From assembly GCA_023055425.1 (NCBI GenBank), contig JALGPY010000010.1:18821363-18885362 (forward strand): DNA of 64,000 bases, read 5' to 3'. This stretch comes from Linanthus parryae (taxonomy: Eukaryota; Streptophyta; Magnoliopsida; Ericales; Polemoniaceae). A program made the position numbers and the translations under genes. Position 1 is the first letter of the stretch. Every line of letters starts with the position of its first letter. The notes beneath the pieces were generated by a model. That model saw nothing but the letters and a program-made list of their open reading frames with translations. It ran no database searches and had not been told where the DNA came from. Below, in pieces: positions 59,216 to 64,000 of this stretch.

Positions 59216-60582
59216 TGTAGGGTTTTGATTCATGGATGCGCAACGAAAGCATAATCAAACATAAAACCATGCAAAACCCTCCAAGGATCACAAGTCAAGA
59301 GACATAACGATGGTAAGGGTTAGAAATCATAAACACACCTTAGGGTTCTCCTTTGATGACTTCAAACGCGAATTGTGTCACGTTCTCTATGGTTAATCGA
59401 GGCCTAGAGTTGATCCTAGATCTCCCAAGTCCTTGGTGCTAGCCCGGAAGAGGAAGAGGAAGAAGAATCACGCAAAACGAGACCCAAAAGGAGGGTCTCG
59501 GCCTCCTTTGGCCGACGGGGACGGGGCGGCGGCAAGGGGGTGGTCGGCTCCCTTGTTGCTTGCTTCTCTCTCCTTTTGTTCTCTCCCACTCTTTGTTATG
59601 TTCAATTATGAGCATAAGTTATGTGGGAAGGAAGGAAGGAAGGTCCTTTATATATTCCAACAACTCCTTGTCAACTACCTAAAGGACTTATTCTAGTCCT
59701 ACTAGAATTCAATTTAGTCCCTTCCTTGCAAATTAGTCCCTACTAAGTTTGCAAGGGTTTGCAAAGTGATCCTTCTAATTAATTAATCTAATTAATTAAT
59801 TCCCAGATCTAGTTCAACTCTATATAGCGTGTGACCCCATAGGTTCTATCTAGTTGGTAGCAACTATTTGCTAATATGGAGCGGTCTCTAGCAAAACATC
59901 CATTCTAGCCAACTAATAGAAAAGTCATCTTGACATACAAGTCACACTCGTATATCCAATCCATAGTTTCTCGATCCAAGGGAATAGCCTTATTCGTTCA
60001 AATAACATCAATATCCCATATTGATTAATTTGAGTCTGGCCAGACATTCTATAAGCACTATCCCTCGAGTGGCCTAGGATATTTGCTCCCGTTATGTGGG
60101 AGGGACAAATTCTATCTACGTCCACTACGATCTCTAAGCTTGCTTCTTATTGTATCTAGTACACGCCTTTATAACTACCCAGTTACGGTGTAGCGTTTAA
60201 CGCTACCAAAATCACAATAATCCACAACTAGAATATCTAGTGACTTCAAGTCTAAGGATGACAATACCATTGTACAGCGAGAAGCGCTTGTGACTCAACA
60301 TAACGTGTATGTAGCCTTCTCGGAGATGGGTCAATCAAGTGCAACATTCCCTAATGCACACCTATGTGTTGGATCGTGATATCTCCATATCAATCCAACC
60401 CCATACTAGTCTATAGATGATTGTCCCACTAATCATTATACTTAACTAGGGATATTTAAGATAAACAACAATTGTAAATCTAAGGACTTCATTGTATTAA
60501 ATATCCAATAAATAATAAATGAATTTCTAGCCACAAATAATTCATACTAAACTAGATTGCCTCTAGGGCATCTATTCCAACA
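59216..60582 (-). repeat. 5' LTR of copia B
   Basis: 1367 bp, parallel to 52166-53592 but with a ~60-bp deletion. A probable TATA box, TATATAAA on the minus strand, lies at 59648-59655. Confidence 0.93.
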
Positions 60583-60707
60583 TTAAATAGCCGTTTCTTC
60601 ATACAGCGGTATTGATAGCGGTTTCGTTCGGCTATTTTCTATATTGCGGTTTAAAGAAACCGCTATTTTGAAATAGTTTCAATATAATATAATAATTGCG
60701 TTTATTA
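60583..60707. mobile_element. Continuation of the CACTA element
   Basis: Begins with TSD TTAAA, then ATAGCCGTTTC, GATAGCGGTTTC, AAACCGCTATTTTG: the same subterminal motif as at 52020-52160. It ends at the TIR element starting at 60708. Confidence 0.65.
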
Positions 60708-61085
60708 GGGTTAAAGACATTTTGCACCCTTGTTGTTTGGATTATACAAAAACAACCCTACTGTTAGGGGATATACAAAAAAAATCCTTGTCTCCGTTAG
60801 TATCTAACGGCGCACTAACGGAGCGATTTAAAGACAAAAATACCCTTAAAATTTTAAGAAATTACTTACTATAAATACAATTTCTTTCTCTACCCTTCTC
60901 CTCCCCATCACACTTTCCTTCTAAAAACACAACACTTTTACTTAAAAAAAAACACACAACACTCACACTACACAAAAAAATTAACAGATAAAATTTTGTC
61001 CCAAAATTTCTCAGCATCTCTTCCCTCGCCCAAATCTGCAACCTTATCCCTTCATATCAAATCTGCTGCAACCTTATCTCTTTTC

Positions 61086-61583
61086 TCACCGAATACACCA
61101 ACACCTTCCCCTCCGATCTCCGTCATCTCCATCTGATAAAATCAGATGCTGCTGATGTTGATGTTGACCGCCGTAAAACGACCCACCGCCGCCGCCGCCA
61201 AAGGAGGAGGAGGAGGTTGTAGTGACTACAGTAGGTGCCGACACTGCCGGTAAGTAGGCAATTTCGACGGGAAATCTAGATGGGTCGGCAATAGCAAGAG
61301 GCTGGGGTTGGTATGAAGAGTATCCACTCGTTCTGCCGGTGACAACGCGGCCGCCGGAGGAGGAGGATCTCTTGCGGTGATTGTGATCGGATGAAGAAGG
61401 CGAGGAGAGGCCGGGCATCGACGACGGCGAAACAGAGGTAATGGGTTTTGGGGCAGAGTTGTAATGCTCTGACGCCGTCCGCGTCGGGTTGGAGGCGGAG
61501 AAGAGGGTGTCGCACAAAGAGCGCCGCAATTTCACGGCCTTGGGCATGCCGATGTCGTTGTTCTGGACCTGAACATGCTCCAA
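61086..61583 (-). CDS. Hypothetical Ser/Gly/His-rich 165-aa ORF inside a TIR element
   Basis: ATG at 61583, stop at 61086-61088. The N-terminal half has LRRSLCDTLFSASNP and a Ser/Pro-rich stretch. The middle reads GRVVTGRTSGYSSYQPQPLA. The C-terminal part has a Ser run, a Gly run (GGGGGGSF) and HQHQQH. I do not recognise the family. GC content is clearly higher than its surroundings, and a (CTT)n tract precedes it in the 5' direction. It could be a captured exon of a host gene (as in Pack-TIR elements), or chance coding in GC-rich low-complexity DNA. Confidence 0.35.
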   Translation of the reverse strand: MEHVQVQNNDIGMPKAVKLRRSLCDTLFSASNPTRTASEHYNSAPKPITSVSPSSMPGLSSPSSSDHNHRKRSSSSGGRVVTGRTSGYSSYQPQPLAIADPSRFPVEIAYLPAVSAPTVVTTTSSSSFGGGGGGSFYGGQHQHQQHLILSDGDDGDRRGRCWCIR

Positions 61584-61637
61584 GTGTTCCTACCACGCCC
61601 GCTTCCCTTGACCGTGTATTACCAGTTACATAGTCGA

Positions 61638-61707
61638 TCTTCTTCTTCTTCTTCTTCTTCTTCTTCTTCTTCTTCTTCTTCTTCTTCTTCTTCTTCTTCT
61701 TCTTCTT

Positions 61708-61738
<31 letters not shown>
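61638..61738. repeat. (CTT)n microsatellite
   Basis: About 33 uninterrupted CTT/TTC units (GAA on the minus strand), just upstream of the minus-strand ORF 61583-61086. Confidence 0.97.
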
Positions 61739-62329
61739 ATATTTTTCTTTGTTCATTTGGGGCTCGACCGATTAGCAGGGTGCTGGGTTGAATTGGGTTA
61801 CAGAGGCTTGCATTGTTCTTTTACCGAGAGTTGAATTGGGTTTTTTGGTGTCAATAGTTGGTTTTCTTATATCAATTGGATTGTTAAGATATTGGGTTTT
61901 TTGGTATCAATGGTGGAAAGGTTGGTTAATGCGATACTTCTTTGTTATGGTACTACAGGAGGTGAGTTGTAGATGGTGAAAGGGTTGTTGGTTGGAGTTT
62001 TGGTGAAAATATACAGCGGAGTTGGAGTTTTGAGTCCTTGTTTTGTATGTTGGATGGCGGTGGAGGTGGTGGTAGTGGTGAGAACACCAAGAACACCTAG
62101 AACAAGAACAAAATAAACACAAAAACACAAACAAGGGAAAAATGGTCATAAAAAAGTCAGATTGCACCCTCCTCTCAACTAACATTAACAGAAGGGTGGT
62201 ATTTGTCCAACGTCTGTCACCGGCAGGGGGCTTTTTGTCTTTGACAGGGGTGGTTTTTGTATATCCCCGAATAACAGGGTTGTTTTTGTATATAACCCAA
62301 ACCACGAGGGTGCAAAATGTCTTTAACCC

Positions 62330-62400
<71 letters not shown>

Positions 62401-62441
62401 TTATATTTTTTTTAGAATCAACTTTTTTTGAGGAATAATCA

Positions 62442-62505
<64 letters not shown>
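62330..62505. repeat. Two (TTA)n microsatellite blocks
   Basis: 62330-62401 and about 62442-62505, separated by 40 bp of other sequence. The first starts exactly at the TTA next to the TIR element end. Confidence 0.95.
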
Positions 62506-62758
62506 TGTTCGATACATTTTTATTATTATTTTAATCAAAATACAATTATTTACGATTGTCGTCGATTTTGTTAATCGATACTCGATCTTGTTGATCGGTA
62601 CACCATCGGCACGAAAATTCAAGAACAACCCCGGATTTGCAACGGTAATCAAAATTAGCATGGACATCATTATTTTTTAAATAAAAGTTGCAGATCTGAA
62701 CAAAACAAGTTACAAACTGGAACAGTAGACGATGAGACAATAAAGTTGAAGAATACGA
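62506..62758. other. AT-rich spacer, possibly interior CACTA DNA
   Basis: No gene. Repeated TTGTTAATCGATACTCGATCT-like words (62565-62610). No CACTA terminus found. Confidence 0.35.
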
Positions 62759-64000
62759 TGTTGGAATAGGTTCCCTAGAGGAAATCTATATTTAGTATGA
62801 ACGATGTTTTGGCTAGAATATTCATTTATTAATTATTGTGATATTTAATATAATGAAATCCTTAGATACAATGTGTTGGTTATCTTAAATATCCCTAGTC
62901 CATTATATTGGTTAATAGGACGATCAAATATAGACTAGTATGTGTGTAGATTGATATGGAGATATCAAGTCTAACACATGGGTATGCATTAGGAGTAATG
63001 ACATACTGGATTGACCCATGACGAGAAGGATACATTATATTATGTCAAAGTCACAATCGCTTCTCGTAGTGCTAATAATATTGTAATCCTTAGACTTGAA
63101 GTCACTAGATAGTCTAGTTGTGGAATATCATGCTTTGATGTTATCCAACGTTGCGCCTTAACCGGGCAATTATAAATATAACTATCGGGCGTGATAGGAA
63201 GCAAGCTTAGAGATCGTAGTGATGTATAGAGCATTTGTCCCTCCCATATAATTGGAGCAAATATCCATGTCCACTCAAGGGATGGTTCTTATTGAATGTC
63301 TGGCCAGACTCAGATGAGTCAATATGGATATATTGATGTTATCTGCTTGCATAAGCACATTGCCAGGATCGAGAAACTATGGATTGGATATACGAGTGTG
63401 ACGATTATGTCTCGTGTCCAATCCGAATATAGAGACGAAGGGATAATACAATATGTGATATTGGGCACAAGGTTTGTCGAGATCAGTGACTTATTTCTAT
63501 TAGTTAGGTGGCATGGATGTGTCGCTAGACACCGCTCTATGTTAGTAATAAGTTACTACCAACTAAGTAAAAACCTATGGGGTCACACACCGGATGGATT
63601 AAATTGGATATAGGTATTAATTAGTTTGACTAATTAATAAAATGATCATACCGCAACCACAAGCAAACTTAGTATGACTAATTTTCATGTGGGCTAATCC
63701 ATGTAAGAACATGATTAGTATTGGGGCCTTTATGTAGTTAATAAAGAGTTATGACTATATAAAGGAACTATAGCTTGTTAATTCTCAACACAAGTCATTA
63801 TTTGAGAGAACTTAACAAGGCAAGAGAGAGAGGGAGAGACAAGGAAGGAGCCGAAGCTCCAACCCGTCCCCCTACCCGAAGTCGTCGGCCTCGCCATAGG
63901 CGCGGCTTCTTGCTCAATTTGTTTGATCTTCTTGCTCCTTCTTTCGTTGCTAGCACATCGCTGTGAGAAGGAATCCAATCAAGATCCAAGGTGTGGATAT
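62759..64000 (+). mobile_element. 5' LTR of a third Angela-like copia element (copy C), runs off the window
   Basis: Starts TGTTGGAATAGGTTCCCTAG and follows the copy A LTR in order (AATATTCATTTATTA, GTCTGGCCAGACTCAGAT, TATGGGGTCACAC) but is clearly more diverged than the LTRs of A are from each other. A TATA-like word, CTATATAAAGG, lies at 63756-63766. The LTR end and primer site are beyond position 64000. Confidence 0.85.

Larger units (their letters stand above)
52166..60582 (-). mobile_element. Full-length Ty1/copia LTR retrotransposon, Angela-like (copy B)
   Basis: LTRs 59216-60582 (5') and 52166-53592 (3') on the minus strand, TGTTGG...TGTAGGG-end type, flanked by TTAAA (52161-52165 and 60583-60587). 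Same family as copy A by protein and LTR start, but a distinct subfamily. The 5' LTR has a ~60-bp deletion relative to the 3' LTR (near 59932), and about 20 substitutions are visible. The polyprotein has several lesions. Inserted in the CACTA element that starts at 51965. Confidence 0.96.
60708..62329. mobile_element. TIR DNA transposon (1.6 kb, ~80-bp TIRs, TTA duplication) carrying an unknown ORF
   Basis: GGGTTAAAGACATTTTGCAC at 60708 is matched in inverted form at 62329. Pairing continues for about 80 bp through TACAAAAACAACCCT and GGGGATATACAAAAA. TTA lies on each side, as in PIF/Harbinger elements, though the right side merges with a TTA microsatellite. No transposase is recognisable. 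The interior has a Ser/Gly-rich ORF (minus) and a long CTT tract. Confidence 0.82.

Noticed and set aside
62142..62438. 98-aa ORF ending in a Tyr run
   Set aside because: The Tyr run is the (TTA)n microsatellite and the rest is the TIR arm of the element at 60708-62329.

Overview
The window is nuclear DNA of a flowering plant, very probably a eudicot. It has two ordinary intron-containing host genes with GT-AG splice sites, AT-rich intergenic DNA, Angela-, SIRE-, Ivana-, Athila- and Tekay-like LTR retrotransposons, L1-type LINEs, CACTA termini, SINE-like sequences and several TIR/MITE elements. There are no bacterial operons, CRISPR arrays or rRNA genes. The species cannot be named from the sequence.

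Host genes. (1) Positions 270-5844 (+) hold the last six exons (326 codons) of a receptor-like cytoplasmic kinase matching CRLK1, the calcium/calmodulin-regulated kinase; its 5' exons lie left of the window. (2) Positions 40955-43362 (+) hold a complete four-exon gene for plastid ribosomal protein L24 (193 aa precursor). From memory, the Arabidopsis orthologues (At5g54590 and At5g54600) are neighbours, so this looks like a conserved gene pair pushed about 35 kb apart by transposons.

Layout. 6.2-7.4 kb: two MITEs, one inside an RNase H-like relic. 7.6-10.2 kb: a decayed minus-strand LINE cut by an LTR fragment. 10476-18895: a full Angela-type copia element (TSD GTTAA) with one nonsense codon in gag-pol. 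18985-26505: an LTR element (TSD TGTAT) with 2.9-kb LTRs and only a 427-aa gag ORF, a TR-GAG type. 26.5-29.8 kb: a SIRE-like relic. 29.87-30.43 kb: a nearly loop-less long inverted repeat. 30.6-31.56 kb: a CACTA end inserted in an Athila relic (31.6-35.6 kb), itself inserted in a LINE endonuclease relic next to an Ivana-like copia relic (to 37.66 kb). 38.5-40.7 kb: SINE-like pieces flanking a 929-bp TA-flanked element. After RPL24: a MITE (44.6 kb), a copia pol relic (45.4-48.7 kb) split by a PIF/Harbinger-like element, 3.3 kb of unassigned AT-rich DNA, and a CACTA end at 51.97 kb split by a second full copia element (52166-60582, minus, TSD TTAAA, four coding lesions). 60.7-62.3 kb: a 1.6-kb TIR element with an unknown ORF, bordered by a TTA microsatellite. 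From 62759 to the end: the left LTR of a third, diverged relative of the two copia elements.

Most of the window is a nested transposon record. Insertion order can be read from TSDs and from reading frames that rejoin when an insert is removed. No convincing new cellular system was seen. The items most worth a second look are the hairpin at 29.9-30.4 kb, the gag-only element, the TIR element with its captured ORF and TSD-adjacent microsatellite, and the CRLK1-RPL24 pair.
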